Assembly: GCA_964235605.1 (NCBI GenBank)
Contig: CAXSCR010000008.1
Span: 1-64,000 of the forward strand
From: DATCRE01 sp964235605
GTDB taxonomy: Bacteria; Bacteroidota; Bacteroidia; Cytophagales; Cyclobacteriaceae
Direction of reading: 5' to 3'
DNA: 64,000 bases
The notes below the pieces were generated by a model that saw nothing but the letters and a program-made list of their open reading frames with translations, searched no databases and was not told where the DNA came from. Made by a program: the position numbers and the translations under genes. This document shows positions 27,408 to 38,100 of this stretch, piece after piece (the stretch's first letter is position 1; every line of letters starts with the position of its first letter).

Positions 27408-28008
27408 ATTCTAAAAGTTTTTCGTTTTCAATATAAGCCGACAATATATTACCTACGACAACCGGACCTACGCCTTTCGGTGTTCCCGTAAATATTAAAT
27501 CGCCTGTACGTAATGTAAAGTATTTTGACAAATACGATATGATATAATCAAAATTAAAAAGCATAAGGCTCGTATTGCCTTGCTGCCTAATAGTACCATC
27601 AATTTGTAAACTGAAATTGATGTTCATTAAGTTCGCAAATTCTGTAAGAGCAATAAATTTATCCGAAATGGGTGCAGATCCATTAAAACCCTTGGCAAGA
27701 TCCCATGGAAGCCCTTTACTCTTTGCTTTATCTTGTAAATCCCTGGCCGTAAAATCTATGCCAATGCCAATCGCGTCATAGTATTTACTCGCAAATTTAG
27801 AATCGATATTCTTACCTTCTTTACTGATACGTAATATCAATTCTACTTCATAATGTATATCCTTTGAGAAGTTAGGATAGTAAAAGGGCGCGTTGTTACG
27901 AATAACAGCGGTGTCGGGCTTAGTGAAAATTACTGGTTCATCCGGGCGTTCATTATTTAACTCCTTTATGTGTTCCGCATAATTTCGACCGACAGCAAAA
28001 ATTCTCAT
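27394..28008 (-). CDS. Fumarylacetoacetate hydrolase (FAH) family protein
   Basis: This 204-residue single-domain FAH-fold enzyme has metal ligands E54 and E56 in HYEVELILRI and D85 in IGIDFTARDLQ. The spacing of 29 residues between the second Glu and the Asp is as in FAHD1. FTGTPKGVGPV is the family's C-terminal signature. Members act as acylpyruvate hydrolases or oxaloacetate decarboxylases; the precise substrate cannot be read from sequence. It is the first gene of the FAH-M23-bcp unit. Confidence 0.9.
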   Translation of the reverse strand: MRIFAVGRNYAEHIKELNNERPDEPVIFTKPDTAVIRNNAPFYYPNFSKDIHYEVELILRISKEGKNIDSKFASKYYDAIGIGIDFTARDLQDKAKSKGLPWDLAKGFNGSAPISDKFIALTEFANLMNINFSLQIDGTIRQQGNTSLMLFNFDYIISYLSKYFTLRTGDLIFTGTPKGVGPVVVGNILSAYIENEKLLEFEIK

Positions 28009-28027
28009 AGATTTTTAATACTTCTTG

Positions 28028-28035
28028 CAAATCTA
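28028..28035 (-). promoter_or_regulatory. Possible -7 box for the FAH-M23-bcp unit
   Basis: On the minus strand TAGATTTG fits TAnnTTTG exactly and sits about 20 bp before the FAH start codon. No TTTG is found at the expected upstream spacing, so this is a weak call. Confidence 0.3.
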
Positions 28036-28104
28036 TTAAACAATACTGCCTGGCATTGTATTTTTACCTAAAAAGTAAAAGGTATATTAAAGGAAATATA
28101 AGGT

Positions 28105-28908
28105 ATGTTAAAAAAAGTATTGATATCGTCATTTGTCTCTATCGTTCTGTATGCGTGTGCTACGGTAGCCGTTACAGGTAGAAAACAACTTAGTTTAGTT
28201 CCCAATAATGAAATCATTCCATTGGCTGCCAAACAATATAAAGATGTTCTAAAAGAAGGTCCGTTGTCTACCAATAAGGAGCAAACAGAGATGGTTAAAC
28301 GCGTAGGTGTTAGAATTCAAAAGGCTGTTGAGGACTACATGGCTAGCAAAAAGGCCTCAGCAGAACTTGCCGGATTTGCATGGGAGTTTAATTTAATTGA
28401 AGATCCTAAAACTGAAAATGCATGGTGTATGCCGGGAGGGAAAGTGGCATTTTATACGGGTATATTACCTATATGTAAAGATGAAGCGGGTATTGCTGTT
28501 GTTATGGGACACGAAATTGCACATGCCATTGCTAATCACGGCGGTGAGCGTATGAGTCAACAAATGGTGGCGCAATTTGGCTTGCAAACCTTAAGCGGTG
28601 CGTTAGGACAAAACCCTACTTTGACTAACCAATTATTATTACAGGCAGTCGGCGCAGGTACCAATATTGGCATGTTAAAATTTAGTCGTAACCATGAATC
28701 AGAAGCTGATCATATTGGTTTAATCTTTACTGCTATGGCAGGATATGATCCAAATGAGGCTCCGAAATTCTGGGAACGAATGGCATCAGCAAGTGGTAGT
28801 CAGTCACCACCGGAGTTTCTATCAACCCATCCATCGCATGAAACGCGTATAAAAGACCTTAAAGGGTGGATTCCTCAAGCGTTGAGATATTACAAAAAAG
28901 CTAGGTAA
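28105..28908 (+). CDS. M48 family metallopeptidase lipoprotein
   Basis: This 267-residue protein has a lipoprotein signal (Cys18 in LYACA). The zinc motif HEIAH is at residues 136-140 and the third ligand Glu is in RNHESEADHIG (E198). VTGRKQLSLVPNNE is the typical N-terminal segment of YggG/LoiP-type M48 peptidases, which are periplasm-facing and degrade damaged outer-membrane proteins. It is divergent from the FAH unit (96 bp). A strong terminator follows directly. Confidence 0.93.
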   Translation: MLKKVLISSFVSIVLYACATVAVTGRKQLSLVPNNEIIPLAAKQYKDVLKEGPLSTNKEQTEMVKRVGVRIQKAVEDYMASKKASAELAGFAWEFNLIEDPKTENAWCMPGGKVAFYTGILPICKDEAGIAVVMGHEIAHAIANHGGERMSQQMVAQFGLQTLSGALGQNPTLTNQLLLQAVGAGTNIGMLKFSRNHESEADHIGLIFTAMAGYDPNEAPKFWERMASASGSQSPPEFLSTHPSHETRIKDLKGWIPQALRYYKKAR

Positions 28909-28926
28909 ATTAAATCAATTGTAAAA

Positions 28927-28952
28927 AAAGCTGAGCCCATGCTCAGCTTTTT
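28927..28952 (+). terminator. Rho-independent terminator after the M48 gene
   Basis: AAAGCTGAGC-CCAT-GCTCAGCTTT makes a perfect 10-bp stem with a 4-base loop and a short T-run, 18 bp after the stop codon. Confidence 0.85.
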
Positions 28953-29128
28953 ACATTTCTACCATAAAGTTTCAAGCGTATATTAAATTATCAGCTGGTG
29001 CTGTGCCTCAATTATTTCATCTCATTTATAGCTTTATAGTCATTTTAACTATATTGAAATATATTATGTGGTCTTCTAACATTTTCATGATTTCATAATT
29101 TATTTATCTCGAACATATCCAATATATT

Positions 29129-32100
29129 ATGAAGCTTCTTACGTATATGAAAATGCCTAAACATATCATGATATTATTGATAATTTGTGGCTTATCTTGT
29201 ACCCCTAAAACAGAAGATAAACGCATTCTTGTTTTCTCTAAAACAGCCGGGTTCAGGCATGAATCAATTTCATCTGGAATTGCCGCGCTAAAACAATTGG
29301 GATTTACGCACGGCTTTATCGTTGATACAACTGAAAACGCATCATCTTTTCAAGAAGAAAATCTTAAACGATATAAAACCATTGTATTCTTAAATACAAC
29401 GGGCGATGTGTTAAACCAGGAGCAACAAAATGATTTTGAACGTTTCATTCAAGCTGGTGGGGGTTATATAGGTATTCATGCAGCAACAGATACAGAGTAT
29501 GATTGGCCATGGTACGGTAAATTAGCTGGCGCCTATTTTGACAATCACCCTTCAGATCCCAACGTGCAAAAAGGCACGTTTTATGTAGTCGACAAAAACC
29601 ATATTGCTACTGACTCTTTGCCGGATAAGTGGGAAAGAACAGACGAATTTTACAGTTTTAAAAAATTCAATCCCGATATAAAAGTGCTCATCAAGATTGA
29701 TGAAAAATCGTATCATGGTGGTACCAATGGCGATTATCACCCTATGGCATGGTTTCATGAATTTGACGGAGGCCGTGCTTTCTATACAAACATGGGCCAT
29801 ACGCATGAAACCTTTTCAGAACCACTATTTCTAAAGCATTTATTGGGTGGAATACAATATGCGTTGGGTGATAAGTCTACCCAACTTGATTATAAACAAG
29901 TACATACGAAACGTGTACCTGAAGAAAACAGATTTACAAAAGTTGTACTTGATGAAAAATTAGAAGAACCTGTAGAGCTCGCTGTGTTACCCGATAATAA
30001 AATTTTATTTATTGAGAGAAGAGGGAATGTAAAGTTATACGATCCTAAAGATCAAAAAACTAAAATTATTACTAAGATTCCCGTAAGCACAAAATACATT
30101 TATCAAGATGGAAATCAAGCTGAAGCAGAGGATGGACTTCTTGGTTTAGCGATTGATCCGAAGTTTGAAAAGAATCACTGGATTTATCTATACTACTCCC
30201 CTGCTGGCGATGAACCAAAAAATATTCTTACACGCTATGAATTTAAAAATAATGAACTAGTCGAAGCATCGAAAAAAATAATACTTGAAGTTGCAACACA
30301 ACGTGAGCAATGTTGTCATACGGGCGGCTCAATTACATTTGACGCTGAAGGCAATCTATTTGTATCTACAGGTGACAATACAAGTCCACGTTCAACCGCA
30401 TATGCACCTATTGATGAACGGCCAGGTCGCGGCCCTTGGGATGCACAAAAAGGATCTTCAAACACCAATGACTTACGTGGAAAAGTATTGCGCATTCATC
30501 CTGAAGAGGATGGAACTTATACCATCCCGAAAGGAAATTTATTTGCTAAAGGCACGTCAAAAACACGCCCTGAAATTTATACCATGGGTACGCGCAATCC
30601 TTACCGCATATCGGTAGATAAAAAAACAGGGTTTTTATATTGGGGTGATGTAGGGCCAGATGCAGGTAAAGATTCTGTCGGCCGCGGTCCGCAAGCTTAT
30701 GATGAAATAAATCAAGCACGCAAACCTGGCTTTTTTGGATGGCCATACTTTGTCGGGAATAATCAACCCTTTAACGAAAGAGATTTTACCACAGGTAAGT
30801 CAGGTGCCTTGTTTGATCCAGCAAAGCCCATAAATACATCAACAAATAATACGGGACTAGTTGATTTGCCAGCTGCTCAAAAAGCATTTATATGGTATCC
30901 CTATAGTGTATCATCTGAATTTCCTTTAGTCGGCAAAGGGGGGCGAACAGCAATGGCTGGACCTGTTTTTTATTCTGATGATTTCAAAAAAGCAGAACGG
31001 GCATTTCCTGATTACTATGATGGTAAGTTATTTATCTATGAATGGATGCGTGGATGGATCATGACTGTAACTATGGATAAAGAAGGAAATTATGAATCTA
31101 TGGAAAGATTTATGCCTAGCCATACATTCAGCAATCCTATGGATATGGAGTTTGGGCCTGACGGCGATCTCTATCTATTAGAATATGGCACAGCCTGGTT
31201 CCAAGGAAATGAAGATGCAAGATTGGTTAAAATCGAATATACCGGCGGTAATCGAAAGCCTTACGTAAGTATAGCAGCAGATAAAACGAAAGGCTCACTG
31301 CCTATGATCGTGAGACTTTCTTCCGCCGGCACAAAAGACTTTGATCATGATGAATTAAAGTTTGAGTGGAAGATTACCACTGCCGATGGTAAAGTTTTCA
31401 AAACGCTAGCAGACGAAAATCCATCGATTACATTCGACAAGCCCGGTGTCTATAGATCTATCCTTACGGTTACAGATAAAAAAGGAGAGACATCATCTAC
31501 TTCGTTAGATATATCAGCTGGTAATGAACCGCCTGTTGTTACTTTTAATATGCAAGGAAACCAAACCTTTTTCTTTCCTAGCAAATCATTTGAATATGAA
31601 GTAAAAGTGACTGATAAAGAAGATGGTACGCTTGAAACCGGAGGCATATCCCAAGACCAGATTTCAGTTAGTTTTAATTACATGAAGGAAGGATTCGATA
31701 AAGTTGAGATAACGCAAGGTCATCTTAGTGCTGATGCTACGGCACAATTTGCAACAGGAAAAAAACTAATGGAACAAAGTGATTGCAAAGCCTGCCATAT
31801 CATAGATAAAAAATCAATTGGACCAATGTATCTTAATGTTGCTAAAAAGTATAAGAATGATCCGAAGGCAATTAATTACTTGGGGAAAAAGATAATAAAT
31901 GGTGGCGCAGGAGTTTGGGGCGAAACACCTATGGCAGCACATCCACAGTTATCTACTAGCGAGGTCACTGAAATGGTAAAATATATTTTAAGTCTCGGAA
32001 GTGAGAAAGCGAAAGCATTACCAGCTAAAGGCATATATACACTACAAATTCCAACAGGTATAAGTGATCAAGGTGCACTTGTAATGCGGGCAGCTTATAC

Positions 32101-32602
32101 AGATAGAGGTGCTAATGGTATACCACCCGCTTCTGCTGAACAAATACGCTTATTACGAAGTGCTAGTATACCCGCCGGACAAGCTGATAAAATTGAAGGC
32201 ATCCAACGATTCAAAGTACCAAGCATACCTTTCGAACTGATGATTGGCTCAGGCAATAATTCTTATTTGGGATTTGATCAAATTGATCTTTCAGGTATTA
32301 CTAAGATCGTCTTCACTGTCGCTGCGCCACAACCACGATTGAATGCAGCAGGCGGCATTATAGAAATTCATATTGATTCACCTACAGGTCCTCTTATAGG
32401 GCAAACACCAACTATAGTTCCTGTTAAAGAGCAAACAGACAATTTCTTGACACCAGAGGCTAAACTTCAACCAACGCTAGGTAAGCATGATATATACCTT
32501 GTTTATAAAAATGAAACATCACCTCCTGGCCAGTCGCTTTTTGTAATTTTAAATTCCCAGTATATAACTGACCAACGCGGTAATCTACCAGCAAAAAAAT
32601 AA
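29129..32602 (+). CDS. ThuA / PQQ-type sugar dehydrogenase / cytochrome c fusion lipoprotein
   Basis: This is a 1157-residue multi-domain lipoprotein (Cys24 in CGLSC). Domains in order are: ThuA-like Rossmann domain (~33-245, ILVFSKTAGFRHESI, YIGIHAATD, GHTHETF); soluble glucose dehydrogenase-type beta-propeller (~265-695, EDGLLGLAIDP, CCHTGGSITFD, GTRNPYRISVD); a PKD-type domain (~700-795); a class I cytochrome c domain with haem motif CKACH (~886-890) and a following PMAAHP segment; and a C-terminal carbohydrate-binding-like domain (~975-1150). Proteins with this architecture are found in Bacteroidota and are thought to oxidise sugars in the periplasm, passing electrons to the fused haem. 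The start could also be at Met7 or Met9. Confidence 0.9.
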   Translation: MKLLTYMKMPKHIMILLIICGLSCTPKTEDKRILVFSKTAGFRHESISSGIAALKQLGFTHGFIVDTTENASSFQEENLKRYKTIVFLNTTGDVLNQEQQNDFERFIQAGGGYIGIHAATDTEYDWPWYGKLAGAYFDNHPSDPNVQKGTFYVVDKNHIATDSLPDKWERTDEFYSFKKFNPDIKVLIKIDEKSYHGGTNGDYHPMAWFHEFDGGRAFYTNMGHTHETFSEPLFLKHLLGGIQYALGDKSTQLDYKQVHTKRVPEENRFTKVVLDEKLEEPVELAVLPDNKILFIERRGNVKLYDPKDQKTKIITKIPVSTKYIYQDGNQAEAEDGLLGLAIDPKFEKNHWIYLYYSPAGDEPKNILTRYEFKNNELVEASKKIILEVATQREQCCHTGGSITFDAEGNLFVSTGDNTSPRSTAYAPIDERPGRGPWDAQKGSSNTNDLRGKVLRIHPEEDGTYTIPKGNLFAKGTSKTRPEIYTMGTRNPYRISVDKKTGFLYWGDVGPDAGKDSVGRGPQAYDEINQARKPGFFGWPYFVGNNQPFNERDFTTGKSGALFDPAKPINTSTNNTGLVDLPAAQKAFIWYPYSVSSEFPLVGKGGRTAMAGPVFYSDDFKKAERAFPDYYDGKLFIYEWMRGWIMTVTMDKEGNYESMERFMPSHTFSNPMDMEFGPDGDLYLLEYGTAWFQGNEDARLVKIEYTGGNRKPYVSIAADKTKGSLPMIVRLSSAGTKDFDHDELKFEWKITTADGKVFKTLADENPSITFDKPGVYRSILTVTDKKGETSSTSLDISAGNEPPVVTFNMQGNQTFFFPSKSFEYEVKVTDKEDGTLETGGISQDQISVSFNYMKEGFDKVEITQGHLSADATAQFATGKKLMEQSDCKACHIIDKKSIGPMYLNVAKKYKNDPKAINYLGKKIINGGAGVWGETPMAAHPQLSTSEVTEMVKYILSLGSEKAKALPAKGIYTLQIPTGISDQGALVMRAAYTDRGANGIPPASAEQIRLLRSASIPAGQADKIEGIQRFKVPSIPFELMIGSGNNSYLGFDQIDLSGITKIVFTVAAPQPRLNAAGGIIEIHIDSPTGPLIGQTPTIVPVKEQTDNFLTPEAKLQPTLGKHDIYLVYKNETSPPGQSLFVILNSQYITDQRGNLPAKK

Positions 32603-32619
32603 ATTACACTACTTGCATA

Positions 32620-32646
32620 AAGGGTTCTCATAAGGAACCCTTTTCT
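32620..32646 (+). terminator. Rho-independent terminator after the ThuA fusion gene
   Basis: AAGGGTTC and GAACCCTT form an 8-bp stem with a 7-base loop, followed by TTCTTT, 17 bp after the stop. Confidence 0.8.
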
Positions 32647-32772
32647 TTATATGAATACATAGTATCTTACCATTCTGAAACTGTCCCAGCCTCTTGTAGA
32701 CTTTGTCGGAAGCAAAATCGCTTAATAAAAAGCGCAGCACAAGAAATACTGCCGTAGTTAAGCGCATTCTCA

Positions 32773-33522
32773 TTATAAATGAAAGTAATTATTGATGTGG
32801 AGGGTTAGGCTAATTCCAGTGGCCTGCCGCTGATAAAATGGTGCCACTCTGGTTGTAATTCGTTTAGACTTACGGCCACATTTATGATGAGTTGCATATA
32901 TGAGATTTGTTGATAGCATCCCAATACCAGCACCTGCCAATACATCTGAAATCCAATGCCTGTTATTCATGATGCGCAAAACTCCGACACAACTGGCTGC
33001 TGAGTACCCTAACACACTTATCCACGGATGGTCAACGCCGTATTCATGATGCAATACTGATGCTGCAGCGAATGCCTGTGCAGTGTGTCCTGATGGAAAT
33101 GAGGTGTCAATTTCGGTGTCAGGTCTGTCGACAGCAGTAAGGTGCTTAATACCAAAAACAAAAGCTCCCATCAATATTTCTGATTTAAGCATTAGAGCGG
33201 TTTGATTCAAAATGTTATGCTTACCCTTAAGTCCAAACGCGTTCAATGCGTAAACACCCAGGATTGGGGCAAACTGAATGTAATTGTCAGTACTGGTATG
33301 AAAATGAGGAGAGATTTGGTTCCTGATATCATAAATTTCCCATTTATCAAACACTTCATTATCGGTTGTTGCAATTAATCCAGCACCGATCAGAATCACA
33401 GGAGTCCTAATATCAGTCCATTTAACAGATTTTTTTTTTTGTGGTTTCTCGTGCGGAATAATACTATTCTGGCATAACGCCGAAACACGAACCAATAGGA
33501 ACAGGAAAACGAATATTCTCAC
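32773..33522 (-). CDS. PAP2-family membrane phosphatase
   Basis: This 249-residue protein starts at a GTG. It has an N-terminal signal or anchor and the three phosphatase motifs: KHLTAVDRP (K126, R133, P134), PSGH (143-146) and RIMNNRHWISD (R183, H189, D193). This is the catalytic set of type 2 phosphatidic acid phosphatases, which dephosphorylate lipid phosphates such as undecaprenyl pyrophosphate or phosphatidylglycerol phosphate. The substrate is not determined here. Three or four membrane segments surround the motifs. Confidence 0.9.
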   Translation of the reverse strand: MRIFVFLFLLVRVSALCQNSIIPHEKPQKKKSVKWTDIRTPVILIGAGLIATTDNEVFDKWEIYDIRNQISPHFHTSTDNYIQFAPILGVYALNAFGLKGKHNILNQTALMLKSEILMGAFVFGIKHLTAVDRPDTEIDTSFPSGHTAQAFAAASVLHHEYGVDHPWISVLGYSAASCVGVLRIMNNRHWISDVLAGAGIGMLSTNLIYATHHKCGRKSKRITTRVAPFYQRQATGISLTLHINNYFHL

Positions 33523-33540
33523 AAAGTTACTGGCTAATCC

Positions 33541-33564
33541 TTATCTTCTTATCTTCTTATCTTC
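33541..33564. repeat. Tandem TTATCTTC x3
   Basis: Three perfect copies of the 8-mer TTATCTTC lie 20 bp upstream of the PAP2 gene start. They could vary in number by slippage and alter promoter spacing; this is inference. Confidence 0.7.
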
Positions 33565-33751
33565 TGTCTTTTCTACTTTCTTCAAATCTTCGCCTTTTTA
33601 AATTTTTGGAAGCAGAATCGTATAATATAAAAGAGCGAATATTTTAATTAAGTTAGTCGAACCTAACTGTATAATGTGCTTTATTCATTAATCACAAGAA
33701 GCTGGACAAATTACGGGAGAAAATCAAGAAGTATTAATTTAACCTAAGAGA

Positions 33752-35095
33752 TTAGTCAATCGAAACTGTTTCAATCATCTTATCAAGACATTCGGCCATA
33801 TACTCGCCCGTACCTGGGCCGTACCAATTCATAAGTCGTGTTTCATAATGAGAACTATCATAATATTGAATTGGCGTTACATACCCCATATAACCTCCAT
33901 TGAAACTTGTCACCATAACCTGTAATCCTTTTTCTTTAGCTGTAGAATAAATCCCGTTGGTAAGCTCTCCAGAATAATCGCAAGGTGTTCCCAGTAGTAT
34001 CAATTCTCCTATGCGCAAAGCAGTTATATAATTCAACGATTCACCGAAGGCTGCCTTAAACAACCACGGTCTAATACACCAATCTCTAGAAATCTTGACT
34101 TGTGGTTTTCCGAGTTCAAGTAATACCCGCCGCATCATTAATGTAGAATCCTTCAGCGGCATTAAAGCAAGTTTGTTACTTTCTAATTTAGCTACAATAG
34201 TCTCTGCCATCAAGTCAACACAATTCCACCCGCCTTCTGGCACCTGGCATCCATGGCTGCCAACTGCGCCTGCCATAAACATAGCAAAGTCATAACCTTT
34301 CATCTCAAGTTCATCCACAAGCTTACCTGGGTAATCTCTAGAAAGTTCAAGGTTACGTGAATATAAACATGTTGCATGTGCTGTGTAATTCAACAGAATA
34401 AGTTTACTGCTATCGTTTCGGATAATTTCAACAACATGAAGAAGTGAATCAACTTTACCTTCTCCATTCAATCGATTATATACAGATTTACCTAATGGGA
34501 TATTTGCAGTTTTAACAACGGCAGGCAAACTATTCTTTGAAGCTATAAGAATAGCATCCTTTATTTTTTCCGCAATGAAATTAACAATATTCTCATCATA
34601 CTTCCCATACATCAACCCTACTACACCAGCTCCCCAATTTCCAATACTGTTGTGCGAATGTATTGCTCCTAAATAGGTGTTATCTAAGGTAAATCCATCA
34701 GGTAAAGTCGTTCTTAATCTATTGGTAACACTAGGTGGAATAATTAGTAAGTCTGCGCTTACAATGGCAATGCGGTTCGTTCCATTACTTATCACCATAG
34801 CCCGAACAAAAATAGAGTCATGCACAGAAGTGTATAGCTTACCTTTTCTATTTCCATAACCTGCTGTAGCAGTACGCTGTGGTGGGGTAAGATTTACTTT
34901 GGCGTAGCCAATTGAAAATTGATTACCATTTTTATCAAGCGGATTTTCTGTTAGGCTATCAAGCCTATCCATCATAATTTTATAAAAACTTTGCTCTTGA
35001 TATTTATACCGCTTTATAGGTAAGATAGAGAATGCAAAAAAAATAAGAATGGCGCCTAGTATGCAAGCTAATGTTATTAGGGTCTTTCTGATCAT
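33752..35095 (-). CDS. Neutral ceramidase-like N-terminal domain protein
   Basis: This 447-residue protein has one N-terminal membrane anchor (~8-28). The rest matches the neutral/alkaline ceramidase N-terminal fold: GYAKVNLTPP, IVSADLLIIPP, IHSHNSIGNWG (HTHSGPG-type zinc segment), YTAHATCL, LSRDYPGKL and FMAGAVGSHGC. Full ceramidases are ~650 residues or more and have a C-terminal beta domain, absent here. Members in bacteria may act on sphingolipids, which Bacteroidota make, but many family proteins are uncharacterised hydrolases. It lies 51 bp downstream of the C25 giant on the same strand. Confidence 0.82.
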   Translation of the reverse strand: MIRKTLITLACILGAILIFFAFSILPIKRYKYQEQSFYKIMMDRLDSLTENPLDKNGNQFSIGYAKVNLTPPQRTATAGYGNRKGKLYTSVHDSIFVRAMVISNGTNRIAIVSADLLIIPPSVTNRLRTTLPDGFTLDNTYLGAIHSHNSIGNWGAGVVGLMYGKYDENIVNFIAEKIKDAILIASKNSLPAVVKTANIPLGKSVYNRLNGEGKVDSLLHVVEIIRNDSSKLILLNYTAHATCLYSRNLELSRDYPGKLVDELEMKGYDFAMFMAGAVGSHGCQVPEGGWNCVDLMAETIVAKLESNKLALMPLKDSTLMMRRVLLELGKPQVKISRDWCIRPWLFKAAFGESLNYITALRIGELILLGTPCDYSGELTNGIYSTAKEKGLQVMVTSFNGGYMGYVTPIQYYDSSHYETRLMNWYGPGTGEYMAECLDKMIETVSID

Positions 35096-35146
35096 GACTG
35101 CAAGATGGCATTTTAAAACAAATGAGACTTGAATCTTACGGAAAGA

Positions 35147-38100
35147 TTATTTGATGAGCGCGAGTTTGCCAATCTTTCTAACTTCCTTGCCCGAGGCTTT
35201 TAAAACGATACGGTAAACATATATACCATTTGAATATATATTTCCGGCACTATCAACTCCATCCCAAGATAATTTATTGATTCCTAAATGAAAGGACTCT
35301 TTATCGAAATTAACTTCCTGCAATAACTTTCCATTCACTGAAATAATTTGCACAGTAAATTCCTCTGGCAAATCTGAACCCTTTAATACCATTGTAAAAG
35401 TAAATGCATCTGTTGAGGGGTTAGGATAAGGATCTGAAATACTAACGTTTAAAAAGGAACTGTTGGTAACTTTAAAGGTTACTTCATACGGATCCTCACC
35501 GCTTATATTACCATGTACATCTTTAGCTTCAACGCGTAACGTATATATACCTTCAGGTAAACCGTGCGGACTAAGCTCTACCCTAAAGTTTGTGGTCGCT
35601 GTAGCTGGATAATATTTTATATCGGCATTCGTAAAATTAATTCTTTGGAACTCACAATCTTTACATAGATACTTCAAGAAAATATTTACACCTGTTGTAT
35701 CAGTCTTTAATGCGATGTCGTTTTCATCCCAAACCTCAACGACAATATGCGGGTTAGCAGAAACCGAATCTCCATTTACAAGATACAAGCCATCCACCGT
35801 AACATCAAGTACCGGATTATAAACATCACCCAATACATTCAGGTAGCTTGGAAGTTCGATTACGTTATTTTCGTAATATTGCTCAGGCAACAGGTGCGGA
35901 TTAACAAAGACGCTTATGTCATTTAATCCACTCTTTTCTTTTGTGTTGATGGTGATGTTGAAGTTAGTTGTATCACCTGGTTCAGGCGCTATTATTTCAA
36001 AATCTTCATTTTGTGCTGATATTCTGTTGGTACTATTAAATACTTCAAGATGTACAGTGAGCGGCGCAACAAAATTCTTATCACTTATGTTAACAAAGCT
36101 ATACCTACCAGACCATACCTCGCCTTCTTTTTTTACTTGTTGCTCATCAGTGCCCTTGTAAACAAGTATACCTTCAGCCATTGGCTCATAAATGACTAAC
36201 CATTTTCTCAGTTGCACCGGTGTTAGATTGACTTCATCAACAGCGCTATAAGAAATTTTAAGAAACGGAAAATCCTGCGCGTTAATTGTTGTGAGATCGA
36301 TATCCGTTGTAACATTCCCTTCAATCAACACTTCTGCTCCATTGAGTTTAATTCCAATAATATCAAAACTTACCGCATCAGAATTTTCTTTCGTATCTAT
36401 TTTCTTTATAAAAGAGGTCCAACTTTGTGCGGGTCCCACAACGACAGAATTCATTTTACCTGAAGTATACCTACCCGTAATGGTTTTGTCTATGAGTAAC
36501 TCTTGGCTATTGGCTGGTATGCCACTTGTTCTGAATATTTTCGCCGATCCTGCAGCCGATCCCTTCTTACCAAAAATAACTACTGGTTCACCATCAGTTA
36601 AAGCATTGATCTGAGCTACTGAAATACCAACGTCACCAAGTTTATTTTTTACAGTAGCAGACCAAGAATTAAAGCCGGCATTCCCTATTGAAAAAAGCAC
36701 CACAGAATCGCCAACGATAACGTTATCGACCCATAATAAAATATTTTCATTGGCGAGCTCCAATTCCTCTACCTGAAAATTATTTATAACATTTGGCTCG
36801 CGGCCACAACTTCTTGGATTACTCAATCTAAGTGGGACACCTGCATAGGGAACAGTTGATGTCTTATCGAATGCTATCAAATTAATAGTATTGGTTCGAC
36901 AGCCATCTCCTTGGATGGACAGATTATACTCTGCATTATTAAGTTTAACAGAAACATTCTCATTTGATGCTGGGTTGCTTGAGCCAAATGTTGTAATGGA
37001 AATATTTGTTTCCGTTTCTTCAAATTTAAATTCTAGAGAAGTTGCATCTTTAACTAACCCCACTGATTGATTTTTCAAGTATTGTGGAAAATCTACTTGG
37101 GCCCAACCTTCCTCGCCTCCTTCTATATAAGTAAAAGAATTTATCGTCCAACTTGTTGACTCTCCAGACAACGGATCTTTAAGCTTTGTACGCCAGTAAT
37201 AGGCTAATGTATCCCTGGCGAATATAATAACGGGTTGTTTTACTAACACCGTTCCACTCGCTATAAATTGCTGCTTGAAAGGACTCGAAAATGAATCTAC
37301 AGTATCTATCTCTACAAAAAAGTCACGCTTACCTGATAGTAAATTTGTACTTTGAAAGACCAGGCTAACTTGTACATCCTTAACAATGGCATAATCATAC
37401 GGAAATAAATTTTTAGTTCCGTTTAATGGAATTAGTAAACTTTTAGAAATAGTATTATTGCTTTCATCCATTTCAGAAAGTTCATCATCAGCATCAATCT
37501 TTATAGCAAAAGAATTGTTGCCAAAACTGCTTGTGTTATCATTATGAATAGTAAATGATAAGGTGTCACTGTACAGAATTGGCGGGAAGAGTCTGTGATA
37601 GGTTGCTTTACTGCCATCATTAAAAGTTCTCTCAACCCTAACTAATAAAGTATCTTCTCTTGCTTGTCCAAAATTTCTTACAATCATGTTGAGTTTAAAA
37701 GAATCAGTTAAGGCAGTAATAGGAGCTCCATTAAACGATTCGGTAAATACATTATTTTCATTTACCTCATAATCGGGTTTAGGAGCACCAAAAAGTTTCA
37801 CGGCGGGATCGCCTAACAAAATCATTTGCTGAACTTGCGCTACATGAATTGCATTGTCACCAAAAGAATTTATAAATACTTTTGCTACTTGTTTTTGGAT
37901 GTCACCTAATCCTCGTTTAATAAAAAGAGAATCACCATACCCAACACTATAAAAAACATCCGTATATAATTTCAATAAGCTAGATAATCCATAAGAACTA
38001 TGTGCGATGAACCCAATAGCACCTTTGTTGGGTTGATTTATCCAATCTTCCCCAAATATCACACCAGGGTAAAAAAAGGCACCTGCATTACAGCCATTCA

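Noticed and set aside
33522..33529. TAACTTTG (minus strand) as promoter for the PAP2 gene
   Set aside because: It overlaps the GTG start codon, so transcription would begin inside the signal peptide.
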